A stretch of 64,000 nucleotides of DNA from Flavimobilis soli (GTDB taxonomy: Bacteria > Actinomycetota > Actinomycetes > Actinomycetales > Cellulomonadaceae), in contig NZ_PDJH01000001.1 in NCBI RefSeq assembly GCF_002564025.1, forward strand, positions 1,364,001-1,428,000. Reading direction: 5' to 3'. The number at the start of each line of letters is the position of its first letter. The first letter of the stretch is position 1. Below are positions 27,294 to 39,586 of this stretch, in pieces. The notes below the pieces were generated by a model that was not told where the DNA came from, searched no databases, and saw only the letters and a list, made by a program, of their open reading frames with translations. Made by a program: the position numbers and the translations under genes.

Positions 27294-28154
27294 GTGCGCG
27301 CCCTCATCACGAACGACGACGGGATCGACTCCCCGGGCCTGACCGTGCTCGCGGAGCGCGCGGCCGCCGAGGGGTACGAGGTCGTCGTCGCCGCGCCGCG
27401 CCGCGAGTCGTCAGGCGCGAGCGCGGCCCTCATGGGCACGGAGGACGACGGCCGCCTCATCGTCGAGCGCCGCTCCCCTCCGGGACTGTCCGACGACGTC
27501 CCCTCCTTCGGCGTCCGCGCCACCCCCGCGCTCATCACGCTCGTCGCCGCCCACGGCGGCTTCGGCCCGCCACCCGACCTCGTGCTGTCCGGCATCAACC
27601 GCGGCGCCAACACGGGGCACGCGACGCTGCACTCCGGCACGGTCGGCGCTGCCCTGTCCGCGTCGACGCACGGGATGCTCGCGATGGCGGTGTCGCTCAA
27701 CTCGTCCGACCCGACGCACTGGGGCACGGCGGGCTACGTCGTCGAGCACGCGCTGCGCTGGCTCCTCGAGAACCCCGACCCGACGCGGGTCCTCAACGTC
27801 AACGTGCCCGACCGCCCGGTCGACCAGGTGCTCGGCATCCGCCAGGCGCCGCTCGCGAGCTTCGGCATGGTGCACGCCCGCATCAAGGAGGCTGCCCACG
27901 GCCACCTCACGCTCACCTACACGGGCACCGACATGTCGAAGGAGCCGCAGAGCGACGCGGGTCTCGTCGCGCGCGGCTGGGCGACGCTCTCGCTGTTGCG
28001 GGCCCCGGTCGCGGACGACGACGTCGAGCTGTTCCGCATCGAGCACGAAGGTGCGCGGGTGCGCCGGCCGGGCCCCCGCGGCGAGCGCGTCGACACGATC
28101 GACGCGGGAGTCATGACCGGCCAGGACCTGCCCGTCGACCGCGGCGAGGGCTGA
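27294..28154 (+). CDS. surE: 5'/3'-nucleotidase SurE
   Basis: SurE removes phosphate from nucleoside 5'- and 3'-monophosphates. The 286-residue protein opens with RALITNDDGIDSPGL, whose Asp pair binds the metal, and continues with APRRESSGASAAL and LSGINRGANTGHATLHSGTV, the active-site Ser/Asn blocks of the family. The C-terminus is longer than in E. coli SurE. GTG 27294 is chosen because GAGGAGG lies 5 bp upstream and the family starts here. It lies downstream of the PfkB gene with a 66-bp gap. The 114 bp after it, toward convergent trpS, show no clear feature. Confidence 0.92.
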   Translation: MRALITNDDGIDSPGLTVLAERAAAEGYEVVVAAPRRESSGASAALMGTEDDGRLIVERRSPPGLSDDVPSFGVRATPALITLVAAHGGFGPPPDLVLSGINRGANTGHATLHSGTVGAALSASTHGMLAMAVSLNSSDPTHWGTAGYVVEHALRWLLENPDPTRVLNVNVPDRPVDQVLGIRQAPLASFGMVHARIKEAAHGHLTLTYTGTDMSKEPQSDAGLVARGWATLSLLRAPVADDDVELFRIEHEGARVRRPGPRGERVDTIDAGVMTGQDLPVDRGEG

Positions 28155-28268
28155 CCGCGACCGGCCAGGAAGGTCCTGCGTAGGACCGCGACCACGCCAC
28201 GACAGCCGAGACGACCACCAGGGCCTCGTCCGGGCCCCGGCGGTCGACAGGTCGAGCGGTCGCGCAGG

Positions 28269-29336
28269 TCAGTAGGTCGTGCCCATGAGACGGCGGACGT
28301 CGGCGAGGGTCGCGTCGGCGAGCTCGTTCGCGCGCTCGTTGCCACGGGCGAGCATCTCGAGCACGTCGTCGCCGTGCGCCGCGAGCTCGGCGCGGCGTTC
28401 GCGGATCGGGCGCAGGTACTCGACGAGCGCCTCGGTGACCTCGCGCTTGAGCGTGCCCGCGCCGCCGTCGCCGATGCGCGCGGCCGCGACCTCAGGTGCC
28501 TCGCCCGTCGTGAGGGACAGCAGCCCGAGCAGGTTCGCGACCTCCGGGCGGCCCTCCGGGTCGTACGTGATCGTGCGCTCGGCGTCGGTCTTCGCGCGCT
28601 TGACCCACTTCGCGGTCTCGTCAGCGGTCGCCGAGAGCATGAGCGTGTTGCCGCGCGACTTGCTCATCTTCGTGCCGTCGGTCCCGAGGATCGTCGGCGT
28701 CGGCGCGAGCAGCGCCTCGGGCTCGCGGAAGTACTGCTCGCCGCCAGCGAAGCGCTGGTTGAAGCGGCGCGCGATCGTGCGCGTCATCTCGAGGTGCGGC
28801 AGCTGGTCCTGGCCGACGGGGACGAGGTTGCCGTGGCAGAACAGGATGTCCGCAGCCTGGTGCACGGGGTACGTGAGCATGAGGCCGCTCATCGCGCGCC
28901 CGCCCGTCGCGGCCGTCTCAGCCTTGACCGTGGGGTTCCGCTCGAGCTCGGAGACCGACACGAGCGACAGGAACGGCAGCATGAGCTGGTTGAGCGCGGG
29001 CACCGCGGAGTGCGTGAAGATCGTCGTCTTCTCGGGGTCGATGCCGCTCGCGAGGTAGTCGAGCATGATCTCACGGACCGTCCCGCGCAGGTCGCCCATG
29101 ACGTCGCGGTCGGTGATGACCTGGTAGTCCGCGAGGATCAGGATCGTCTCGACGCCCGCCGTCTGGAGGCGCACGCGGTTGGCGATCGTCCCGAAGTAGT
29201 GGCCGATGTGCAGCGACCCGGTAGGACGCTCACCCGTGAGCACGCGGAACTGCGAGGGGTCCTTGGCGATCTGCTCCTCGACCTGGGCGCTGCGCGCGCG
29301 TGCGGCCTCGAGGGTCGAGATGGGTGCTTCACTCAT
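28269..29336 (-). CDS. trpS: Tryptophan--tRNA ligase
   Basis: TrpS charges tRNA-Trp with tryptophan. The 355-residue protein is full length, with the class I signatures GSLHIGHYFG (HIGH) near residue 40 and GTKMSKSRGN (KMSKS) near residue 222. LMLTYPVHQAADILF and VPVGQDQLPHLEMTR are typical of bacterial TrpS. The start is ATG 29334-29336. It is monocistronic. The 161 bp between it and gcvP upstream hold no gene; no T-box leader is visible in that stretch. Confidence 0.97.
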   Translation of the reverse strand: MSEAPISTLEAARARSAQVEEQIAKDPSQFRVLTGERPTGSLHIGHYFGTIANRVRLQTAGVETILILADYQVITDRDVMGDLRGTVREIMLDYLASGIDPEKTTIFTHSAVPALNQLMLPFLSLVSVSELERNPTVKAETAATGGRAMSGLMLTYPVHQAADILFCHGNLVPVGQDQLPHLEMTRTIARRFNQRFAGGEQYFREPEALLAPTPTILGTDGTKMSKSRGNTLMLSATADETAKWVKRAKTDAERTITYDPEGRPEVANLLGLLSLTTGEAPEVAAARIGDGGAGTLKREVTEALVEYLRPIRERRAELAAHGDDVLEMLARGNERANELADATLADVRRLMGTTY

Positions 29337-29497
29337 GTGCGGGCTCCTGGGATCGGGCGCCGCCCCCGCGGCCGAGGCGCGGACCCGGCTGCGGCGAGCA
29401 GCTCGGGGACACGGACGGTCACGGCTGCGTAGGCAGCCACCACCATGCGTGCGTCTTCATGCGTCCCAGGCTACCGCGTCCGCCGCAGGACCCGGGC

Positions 29498-32380
<2,883 letters not shown>

Positions 32381-32393
32381 CGCGGGCGCCGCC

Positions 32394-32771
32394 TCAGGCG
32401 CCGACGAGCGACGCGTACGCGGCGGCGTCGAGCAGCGTGTCGATCGTCGCCGGGTCGTCGGGCGCGACGACGTAGAGCCAGGCAGTGTACGGGTCGGCGT
32501 TGACGAGCGCCGGGTCGTCGACGACCGCGGTGTTGACCTCGACGATCTCGCCGTCGATCGGGGCGAACAGCTCGGAAACAGACTTGGTCGACTCGATCTC
32601 CCCCGCCACGTGACCGGCGACGACCCGCGTGCCCGGCTCAGGCAGCTCGACGAAGACGATGTCGCCGAGCTCGGTCGCGGCGTGCGCCGTGACCCCCACG
32701 CGCACCTGCCCGTCGACGACGGCGACCCACTCGTGCTCGGCCGTGTACCTCAGGTCTGCGGGGATGGTCAT
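32394..32771 (-). CDS. gcvH: Glycine cleavage system H protein
   Basis: GcvH is the lipoylated shuttle of the glycine cleavage system. The 125-residue protein has [20 protein letters not shown] at the N-terminus, [12 protein letters not shown], and the lipoylation site in [20 protein letters not shown], with the modified Lys at about 62. ATG 32769-32771 shares one base with the TGA of gcvT, and AAGGAATCC precedes it inside the gcvT end. Spacing to gcvP is 13 bp, so the three genes form one operon. Confidence 0.97.
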   Translation of the reverse strand: MTIPADLRYTAEHEWVAVVDGQVRVGVTAHAATELGDIVFVELPEPGTRVVAGHVAGEIESTKSVSELFAPIDGEIVEVNTAVVDDPALVNADPYTAWLYVVAPDDPATIDTLLDAAAYASLVGA

Positions 32772-33877
32772 CAGGATTCCTTCCGGGAGTAGAACGGGAG
32801 CGTGCTGACGGTGACGGGGACGCGCGTGCCGCGCACGTCTGCCTCGAGCGGGAGACCCGGGTCGGTGAGAGCCGGGTCGACGAACGCGAGCGCGACGGGG
32901 TGGCCGAGCGTCGGCGAGAGCGCACCGGACGTGACCTCGCCGACGATCGTGTCGCCGTCGAGCAGGGGGGTGCCTGCGCGCGGGGCGCGGCGCCCCTCGC
33001 CGACGAGGCCGACGAGCTGGCGGGCGCCGGCCGGCGGGCCTGTGAGGACCGCCTCGCGGCCGACGAACTCGCCCTTGCGGGCGACCGGGACCGACCGGGA
33101 GAGGCCGACCTGCGCGGGGTGCACCGTCGCGGTGAGCTCGTTGCCGTAGAGCGGCATGCCCGCCTCGAGGCGAAGGGTGTCGCGTGCGGCGAGCCCGGCC
33201 GGCACTGCCCCCAGGTCGGCGCCTGCCGCGAGCACGGCGTCCCACAGCGCGGGGGCCGCCGACGCCTCGAGGTAGAGCTCGAAGCCGTCCTCACCTGTGT
33301 ACCCCGTCCGCGCGACGAGGCCGTCAGACCCGGCGAACCGCATGGGCAGCGCGCGGTAGTAGCGCAGCGTGTCGAGGCCGTCGACCTCGAGGTCCGCGGT
33401 CCGCTCGAGGATCTCGCGCGAGCGCGGGCCCTGGACGGCGACGAGCGCGAGCTCGTCGGTGACGTCGTCGACCTCGCAGTCCGCGCCGTGGCACCGCGCC
33501 CTGAGCTCCTCGCGGACGAGCTCGCGGTTGGCCGCGTTCGCGACGACGAGGAAGCGGTCGGGCGCCGTGCGGTAGACGATCAGGTCGTCGAGGATCCCGC
33601 CGTCCGGGGCGAGCAGCAGGCTGTACCGCGCCTGCCCGTCGACGAGCGGGGAGAACAGCCCTGCGAGCGCGTGGTCCATCGCCGCCGCGGCGTGCGGGCC
33701 CGTCACGAGGATCTCCGCCATGTGGCTGAGGTCGAACACTCCTGCTGCCTCGCGCACCGCCTTGTGCTCCGCGAGCTCCGACGTGAACCGCAGCGGCATC
33801 CGCCAGCCTGCGAAGTCGGTGAAGCGGGCGCCGGCTGCCTCCAGCCGGTCGTCGAGAGGGCTCAGGACCAGGCTCAT
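32771..33877 (-). CDS. gcvT: Aminomethyltransferase, glycine cleavage T protein
   Basis: GcvT transfers the methylene carbon from the H protein to tetrahydrofolate and releases ammonia. The 368-residue protein has [37 protein letters not shown], and [20 protein letters not shown], all folate-site blocks. The C-terminal barrel domain begins near [16 protein letters not shown]. The ATG at 33875-33877 follows GGAGGAG on this strand. It is the first gene of gcvT-gcvH-gcvP. The leader (33878-34045) shows no convincing glycine riboswitch. Confidence 0.97.
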   Translation of the reverse strand: MSLVLSPLDDRLEAAGARFTDFAGWRMPLRFTSELAEHKAVREAAGVFDLSHMAEILVTGPHAAAAMDHALAGLFSPLVDGQARYSLLLAPDGGILDDLIVYRTAPDRFLVVANAANRELVREELRARCHGADCEVDDVTDELALVAVQGPRSREILERTADLEVDGLDTLRYYRALPMRFAGSDGLVARTGYTGEDGFELYLEASAAPALWDAVLAAGADLGAVPAGLAARDTLRLEAGMPLYGNELTATVHPAQVGLSRSVPVARKGEFVGREAVLTGPPAGARQLVGLVGEGRRAPRAGTPLLDGDTIVGEVTSGALSPTLGHPVALAFVDPALTDPGLPLEADVRGTRVPVTVSTLPFYSRKES

Positions 33878-34045
33878 CGCGCTCCTCCGCGCCGCTGCCG
33901 TACGGGCCCCGCGCGGGTTGGGGACCCGCAGGTGACAGGACGATCCGGGACGCAGCGCACCTCTCCGGCGAGCGTAGCAAAGGGGTGTTTCGGGCACGTT
34001 GCACCCGTGGGCGCCGTCGGGCGCGCGACGCGGGAGGATGAGGGC

Positions 34046-35734
34046 GTGCACATCGTGGTCGAGCAGGCGGGGACGCCCGACGGCGCCCCGGTCGTCCTGA
34101 CGACGGTGACCGCCGACGGCGAGGTCGTCGCGCGGCGGGACGTCGCCGCTCGCGACCTGCCCGACGTCGTGCGCACGGAAGCCGCGGACGTGCGGTGGAC
34201 GTGGACGGACACGTCGCTCGTCCTGCCTCCCCTGCTCGCCGCAGGCGTCCACGTCGCGCGCAGCCACGACCTGCGCCTGTGCCACCGCATCCTGCGCGAA
34301 GCGCTCGTGACGGCGTCGAGCAGGCTCGCGCACCGGCCGCGCGACGGGTGGGACGAGCCTGCGCCGCTCGCGCCGCCCGCGCGTCAGGACGCGCTCTTCG
34401 ACGCGGCCGACCTCGGACCCGCCGTCGCACCGCTCGACCCGGTCGCCGAGCTGCGCGACCAGCTCGACGCCGTCGACTCCGCAGGCGACCGCGCGGGACG
34501 GCTGCGGCTGCTGCTCGCGGCGGAGTCCGCGGGCGCCCTCGCCGCCGCCGAGATGACGTACGCGGGGCTGCCCTGGCGGCCCGACGTCCACGACGCCCTC
34601 CTCGCCGACCTGCTCGGCCCGCGCCCGCCCGAGGGCTTCCGCCCCGCCCGGCTCGAGGCGCTCGCCGAGGTGCTGCGCCGCGAGCTCGACGACCCGTCGC
34701 TCAACCCTGACTCCCCCGTCGACGTGCTGCGCTCCCTGCGCCGTGCGGGCCTGCCCGCGACCTCGACGCGCTCGTGGGAGCTGAAGCAGATCGACCACCC
34801 CGCGGTCGCGCCGCTGCTCGAGTACAAGAAGCTCGCGCGGCTGTGGACCGCGAACGGGTGGCACTGGCTCGACTCGTGGGTCCGCGACGGCCGGTTCCGT
34901 CCCGTCTACGTCGTCGGCGGGGTCGTCACGGGGCGGTGGGCGTCCGACGGTGGCGGCGCCCTGCAGCTCCCCCGCCAGGTGCGCGACGCGGTGCGACCCG
35001 ACCCGGGCTGGCGGTTCGTCGTCGCCGACGCCGCACAGCTCGAGCCGCGCATCCTCGCCGCCGTGTCCGGCGACGAGGCGATGGCCGTCGCCGGGCGCGC
35101 CGCCGACATGTACGAGGGGATCGTCGCGACGGGCGCCGTCGAGACCCGCACGCACGCGAAGTACGGGATGCTCGGCGCGATGTACGGCGGGACGCAGGGC
35201 GTGTCCGGGCAGGTGCTGCCTCAGCTGCGTCGCGCGTTCCCGGCGGCGATCGGGCTCGTCGAGCGCGCCGCCGAGGTCGGCGAGCGCGGCGGCCAGGTCA
35301 CGACCTGGCTCGGCCGCACGTCCCCGCGGCCCGACGGCGCAGGCGCGGCGCCGCTCCGGGAGGGCGAGGAGCGCGAGCGTCCCGCCGACGCGGGCTCCGA
35401 GGCCGCGCGGGCCCGCGCGTTCGGACGCTTCACGCGCAACTTCGTCGTGCAGGGCACCGCGGCCGAGTGGGCGCTGTGCTGGCTCGCGCTGCTGCGCGAG
35501 CGCCTGCACGCCCTGCGGCCGGGCGCGCCGCTCGTCGAGCGGCCGCACCTCGTGTTCTTCCTGCACGACGAGGTCATCGTGCACGCACCCGCGGAGCTGG
35601 CCGACGACGTCGCGCACGCCCTGCGCGAGTGCGCCGCCGAGGCGGGGCGCCTGCTCTTCCCCGCGTCGCCCGACGACGTCGAGTTCGCGCTCTCGGTCGC
35701 CGTCGTCGACTCGTACGCCGACGCGAAGGACTGA
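34046..35734 (+). CDS. Bifunctional 3'-5' exonuclease/DNA polymerase
   Basis: A 562-residue family A polymerase of the short actinobacterial type that lacks a 5' nuclease domain. The N-terminal half is a diverged 3'-5' exonuclease-like domain. The C-terminal half has the polymerase motifs: motif A VVADAAQLEPRILA, with Gln-Leu-Glu in place of Gln-Ile-Glu; motif B HAKYGMLGAMYGG (Lys and Tyr conserved); and motif C FFLHDEVIVHAP (HDE). GTG 34046 follows GGGAGG by 8 bp. It is divergent from gcvT. A supplementary repair polymerase is the usual suggestion for this group; replication is carried by other enzymes. Confidence 0.88.
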   Translation: MHIVVEQAGTPDGAPVVLTTVTADGEVVARRDVAARDLPDVVRTEAADVRWTWTDTSLVLPPLLAAGVHVARSHDLRLCHRILREALVTASSRLAHRPRDGWDEPAPLAPPARQDALFDAADLGPAVAPLDPVAELRDQLDAVDSAGDRAGRLRLLLAAESAGALAAAEMTYAGLPWRPDVHDALLADLLGPRPPEGFRPARLEALAEVLRRELDDPSLNPDSPVDVLRSLRRAGLPATSTRSWELKQIDHPAVAPLLEYKKLARLWTANGWHWLDSWVRDGRFRPVYVVGGVVTGRWASDGGGALQLPRQVRDAVRPDPGWRFVVADAAQLEPRILAAVSGDEAMAVAGRAADMYEGIVATGAVETRTHAKYGMLGAMYGGTQGVSGQVLPQLRRAFPAAIGLVERAAEVGERGGQVTTWLGRTSPRPDGAGAAPLREGEERERPADAGSEAARARAFGRFTRNFVVQGTAAEWALCWLALLRERLHALRPGAPLVERPHLVFFLHDEVIVHAPAELADDVAHALRECAAEAGRLLFPASPDDVEFALSVAVVDSYADAKD

Positions 35735-35793
35735 GCGCTCGGGGCGGGGCACTGTTATCTTCCTCGGGACCGCACCGATCCTGGGAGCCTCGC

Positions 35794-37188
35794 ATGCACG
35801 CCCGTCGCCTCGTTCGCCCTGTCGGCGGGTTCGCCGCCCTCGCTCTCGTGCTCGCCGCCTGCACGTCGTCGGCCACCCCCGAGCCCGAGGTGACGTCGAC
35901 ACCTGGTGCCCCCGTCGAGATCGACCTGAGCGGGCAGTTCCCGGACGCGATCGCCGAGGGTGTCGTCACGCCGCTGAGCCTCGACGTCGACGCCGGCACG
36001 GGCACCGTCCAGGAGGACGGCACGGTCCTCGTCACCGGCACGAGCGACGGCGAGACCGACGACTCGATCGGCCTCCTCGACCTGGCGACGGGCGACGTGG
36101 ACTGGCTCGTCGAGGAGAAGCTGCCCGACAGCGCGACGATCATCGCCGGCCAGCTCACCCCTGACGTCCTCACCTGGTCCGTCGAGGTCGAGGCCGACGA
36201 CGCGGACGAGCTCACGAGCACCCTCGAGGACCTGGGCGGCTACGTGTTCGCGCTCGACCGCGAGAGCGGGGAGCGCACCGTCCTCGCCGACGCCTCGGGC
36301 GACGGGGGCACACCGCCCGGCACGTACACGCCTGCCGTCGCCGTCCAGGAGGGCGTCGCGTACTGGGAGGGTCTCGGCGACGACGAGCTGCCGACGATCT
36401 ACTCCCGCCCGCTCGACGGCTCGGGCAAGCCGACCGTCGTCGCGACCGACGCCTGGGGCGTCGCGATCGACCGTTGCATCTCCGACAAGCCGTCGTTCTA
36501 CACGTTCGTCGAGGACGACGTGACGCTCAACGTCCTCGAGGCCGACGGCACGGTCGGCGCGCCCGTCGCGACACCGGCTCCCACCGCGGAGGGGCGCATC
36601 GTCGAGCTCCAGTGCGGCACCGCCTTCGTCCAGAGCCCCTACTCGGACGACGGCGGCGTCGGCCCCGACGACCTCGACCTCGGCGACGAGGAGCTCGGTG
36701 AGCAGGGCTTCGGTGAGGAGGGCTTCGAGGACGAGGCCTTCGGCGAGGACGACGAGATCGTTCTCGAGGACGGTGACGTCGTGCTCGACGAGGGGGACAT
36801 CGTCCTGGACGACGAGCCGGCCGAGGGTGAGGGCGCCGCCGACGGCGAGAACCTCGCGACCGAGGGCGACGTCGCGACCGGTGACGGTTCGGGGGACCTC
36901 ATCGAGCTCGTGGACGGCGAGACCGTCGTGCGCTTCCGCACGAACGGCGTCGGCACCATCTCTGCCGTCGCGCTCGACGAGACGTGGCTCGCGATCGGTG
37001 TCGCGCTCGACGACGACGACACCGAGTCCCGCCAGCTGCTGTTCCACCGTGCGTCGGGCAAGGTCTTCGAGCTCCCGAAGACGACCATGACGATGATCGA
37101 CCTGCACAGCGGCTACGTCACGTTCGGCTCCGAGCCGTCCGACGAGAGCGACGCGATCACGCTCGTCGGGAAGCTCACCGCTCCCTGA
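35794..37188 (+). CDS. Lipoprotein with acidic low-complexity insert
   Basis: A 464-residue exported lipoprotein with signal sequence and lipobox LVLAAC (Cys at about 25) followed by a Ser/Thr/Pro linker. The body has repeated strand-loop units (TVLVTGTSDGETDDSIGLLD, WSVEVEADD, AYWEGLGDDE), suggesting a beta-propeller-like fold. Residues about 285-350 form a strongly acidic repeat tract (EELGEQGFGEEGFEDEAFGE ... LEDGDVVLDEGDIVLDD) that interrupts the domain between AFVQSPYSDDG and VVRFRTNGVG. No family is recognised. A TTATCT promoter-like element lies at 35755. It is convergent with the GntR gene. Confidence 0.78.
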   Translation: MHARRLVRPVGGFAALALVLAACTSSATPEPEVTSTPGAPVEIDLSGQFPDAIAEGVVTPLSLDVDAGTGTVQEDGTVLVTGTSDGETDDSIGLLDLATGDVDWLVEEKLPDSATIIAGQLTPDVLTWSVEVEADDADELTSTLEDLGGYVFALDRESGERTVLADASGDGGTPPGTYTPAVAVQEGVAYWEGLGDDELPTIYSRPLDGSGKPTVVATDAWGVAIDRCISDKPSFYTFVEDDVTLNVLEADGTVGAPVATPAPTAEGRIVELQCGTAFVQSPYSDDGGVGPDDLDLGDEELGEQGFGEEGFEDEAFGEDDEIVLEDGDVVLDEGDIVLDDEPAEGEGAADGENLATEGDVATGDGSGDLIELVDGETVVRFRTNGVGTISAVALDETWLAIGVALDDDDTESRQLLFHRASGKVFELPKTTMTMIDLHSGYVTFGSEPSDESDAITLVGKLTAP

Positions 37189-37215
37189 CGGTCGGGCCGT
37201 CGGGCCCGGGCCTGC

Positions 37216-37899
37216 TCAGGGCAGCGAGCGTTCGACCTCGAGCAGGTGCGCCTGCATGAGCGTTCGCGCCTCGTCCTGACGGCCGTCCTCGATCGCCGCG
37301 AGGATCTGGCTGTGCCACTCGTGCGCGCGGGCATCCGCGTCGGGCAGCGTCGTCGCACGCCACCTGCGGTGCGACGTCGTGCGGCCCGCGAGGGCGTCGA
37401 CGAGCGCGGCGAGCACGGGGTTGCCGGCCCAGCCGGCGAGAGCGGCGTGGAAGGCGACGTCGGCCTCGAGGAACGCCTCGTGCCCCTCGTCCTGCGGGTC
37501 GCCGAGCGCCGCAGCGGCACGGTCGAGGGCCGCGCGGGCGGCCTCCCGGTGCGTCGCGTCGTCCGGACGGCGCGCGGCGGCTGCGGCCGCCTCGGCCTCG
37601 AGCATGCGGCGCACGGCGTGCGTGTGCCGCGCCTGGCCGGAGCCCTGCAGCTCGACGAGCAGCCCGACCGGGCGCAGCAGGAGGCTCGGCGCGAGGCTCG
37701 TGACGTACGTGCCGTCCCCCTGCCGGGACTCGAGGATGCCGAGCACCGCGAGCGCGCGCACACCCTCGCGGAGCGACCCGCGCGACACCTCGAGACGCTC
37801 AGCGAGCTCCGCCTCGACGGGGAGGCGGTCGCCGGGGGCGAGCTCGCCGTCGAGGATCATCTGCGTGACGGCGTCGACGACGCGATCGGTGCGGGACAT
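37216..37899 (-). CDS. FadR-subfamily GntR transcriptional regulator
   Basis: A 227-residue regulator. The N-terminal winged helix has ILDGELAPGDRLPVEAELAE and RLEVSRGSLREGVRALAVLG (about 17-56). The C-terminal all-helical FCD domain spans 90-220 (RRMLEAEAAAAAARR, EADVAFHAALAGWAGNPVL, HEWHSQILAAIEDGR), with the His and Asp residues that bind metal and carboxylate ligands. FadR/FCD members usually sense organic or sugar acids. The gene precedes the sugar-acid island and lies 94 bp downstream of the fuconate dehydratase-like gene on the same strand, so regulation of that enzyme by a sugar acid is likely. The start is ATG 37897-37899. Confidence 0.87.
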   Translation of the reverse strand: MSRTDRVVDAVTQMILDGELAPGDRLPVEAELAERLEVSRGSLREGVRALAVLGILESRQGDGTYVTSLAPSLLLRPVGLLVELQGSGQARHTHAVRRMLEAEAAAAAARRPDDATHREAARAALDRAAAALGDPQDEGHEAFLEADVAFHAALAGWAGNPVLAALVDALAGRTTSHRRWRATTLPDADARAHEWHSQILAAIEDGRQDEARTLMQAHLLEVERSLP

Positions 37900-37993
37900 G
37901 GGGCGAGTATCCACGCTGGGGCTCCTCGGTGGGCCCGGCGGCGCGCGGCAAGGGGCGCACGCCGCCGGGGGTCGGTGACGGTCGGTCGGCTGG

Positions 37994-39379
37994 TCAGTCG
38001 GCCAGACGCTCGGCGACCGTCGCGGCCGCCGTGCCGGCCGCGACCGCGGCACGGGCCGCGTCCTCGTGCCGCTCGCGCCAGTAGGCGCCGTCCGGGAACC
38101 GGTAGTCCGCGATGGACCCGGGGAACATCTCGGTCGAGTAGCCAGGCTTGCTCGGTAGGCGGTAGCGGGCGTCGCGCACGACGACCGGGTCGGTGAAGTG
38201 CTCGTGCAGGTGGTCGACGAACTCGGTCACGCGGCCCTCCATCGAGCCGGAGATCGCGACGTAGTCGAGCATCGACGCGTGCTGGACCATCTCGCACAGC
38301 CCGACGCCGCCCGCGTGCGGGCACACGGGCTTGCCGAACTTCGCCGCGAGCAGCATGACGGCGACGATCTCGTTCATCGAGGCGAGGCGGCCGGCGTCGA
38401 GCTGGACGAAGTCGATCGCGTCGGCCTGGAAGAGCTGCTTGAACATGACGCGGTTGTGGCAGTGCTCGCCCGTCGCGACCCCGACCGGCGCGACGCCGCG
38501 CTTGACGGCGGCGTGCCCGAGGATGTCGTCGGGGCTCGTGGGCTCCTCGATCCAGAGCAGGTCGAAGTCCTTCATCGCGTTCACCCAGTCGATCGCCTCC
38601 TCGACGTCCCACACCTGGTTGGCGTCGATCATGAGGGCGCGGTCGGGGCCGATCACCTCGCGGGCGATGCGGGCGCGCCGGATGTCGTGCTCGAGGTCGA
38701 GGCCGCACTTGAGCTTGATGTGCTGGTAGCCCTCGGCGACGGCCTCCTCGCACAGGCGGCGCATCTTCTCGTCGGAGTAGCCGAGCCAGCCGGCCGACGT
38801 CGTGTAGCAGGGGTAGCCGACCTCCTCGAGGTGGGCGATGCGCTCGGCCTTGCCTGCTTCCTGGGCGCGCAGGAGGGCGATCGCCTCGTCGCGGGTGAGC
38901 GCGTCGGACAGGTAGCGCAGGTCGGCGATGTCGACGAGCTCCTCGGGTGTCATGTCGGCGAGCAGGCGCCAGACGGGCTTGCCGGCGAGGCGCCCGGCGA
39001 GGTCCCAGACGGCGTTCATGACGGCGGAGAGCGACAGGTGGACGACGCCCTTCTCGGGGCCGAGCCAGCGCATCTGCGCGTCGGAGGTCAGGTAGCGGTA
39101 GGTGCCGCCGAGGTCGGCAGCGATCTCGGCGACGTCGCGCCCGACGAGGTGCTGGGCCTGCTGGCGGGCGGCTGCGGCGACGATGTCGTTGCCACGACCG
39201 GTGGTGAACGTGAGGCCGTGGCCCGCGAGGGGCGCGCCTGACGCGTCGACGCCGTCGGTGCGCAGGACGACGTAGGCGGCGGAGTAGTCGCCGTCCTTGT
39301 TCATGGCGTCCGAGCCGTCTGCGGTGAGCGAGGTCGGGAAGCGCACGTCCTCGATCTCGATGCTGGTGATGCGTGCCAT
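37994..39379 (-). CDS. L-fuconate dehydratase-like enolase-superfamily enzyme
   Basis: A 461-residue member of the mandelate racemase subgroup matching L-fuconate dehydratases in length and motifs. The N-terminal capping domain has [20 protein letters not shown]. In the barrel, [13 protein letters not shown] carries the catalytic KxK. Metal ligands lie in [23 protein letters not shown] and [12 protein letters not shown], and [13 protein letters not shown] supplies the His. L-fuconate would be dehydrated to 2-keto-3-deoxy-L-fuconate. The SDR, alcohol dehydrogenase and hydroxyacid dehydrogenases in the island could act downstream, but a specific fucose lactonase and aldolase are not seen here. 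A related acid sugar is possible. Confidence 0.85.
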   Translation of the reverse strand: MARITSIEIEDVRFPTSLTADGSDAMNKDGDYSAAYVVLRTDGVDASGAPLAGHGLTFTTGRGNDIVAAAARQQAQHLVGRDVAEIAADLGGTYRYLTSDAQMRWLGPEKGVVHLSLSAVMNAVWDLAGRLAGKPVWRLLADMTPEELVDIADLRYLSDALTRDEAIALLRAQEAGKAERIAHLEEVGYPCYTTSAGWLGYSDEKMRRLCEEAVAEGYQHIKLKCGLDLEHDIRRARIAREVIGPDRALMIDANQVWDVEEAIDWVNAMKDFDLLWIEEPTSPDDILGHAAVKRGVAPVGVATGEHCHNRVMFKQLFQADAIDFVQLDAGRLASMNEIVAVMLLAAKFGKPVCPHAGGVGLCEMVQHASMLDYVAISGSMEGRVTEFVDHLHEHFTDPVVVRDARYRLPSKPGYSTEMFPGSIADYRFPDGAYWRERHEDAARAAVAAGTAAATVAERLAD

Positions 39380-39427
39380 GGGAGGCCTCTCGTCGTTGAG
39401 GGGGCGGTGTGGGCAACACGCTAGCAG

Positions 39428-39438
39428 TCATCTGATGA
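39428..39438. promoter_or_regulatory. Candidate GntR/FadR operator between divergent genes
   Basis: TCATCTGATGA is a perfect dyad (5-1-5), 49 bp upstream of the fuconate dehydratase-like gene. An inverted second copy of the half, TCAGATGA, lies at 39495-39502, 85 bp upstream of the divergent hydroxyacid dehydrogenase gene. Both are AT-rich against the local background. The FadR-type regulator at 37216-37899 is the natural candidate to bind them. Confidence 0.6.
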
Positions 39439-39586
39439 ATTTGGCTAGAGGCTCCGCTAGTAGCGCTCCGCTGGCTCCCGCCGGGCCAGATAGGTCAGAT
39501 GATTCGATGCCCTACGCTGGAACCGTTCCGCTGCCCGGAGCGCCCGTTCCGCTCGCGGGGAGGGCGCGGCCCCACGAAGGAGTGCC

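Noticed and set aside
33878..34045. Possible glycine riboswitch in the gcvT leader
   Set aside because: A GGAGAG-like word is present on the coding strand, but the conserved GCCGAAGG-type core and paired-aptamer layout are not found in the 168 bp.
32771..35902. Very long reverse-strand open frame of over 1000 codons reaching from gcvT across the polymerase gene
   Set aside because: Only the part up to 33877 (GcvT) has family motifs. The rest is Arg/Gly/Ala-rich shadow of the polymerase gene, a usual effect of high GC.
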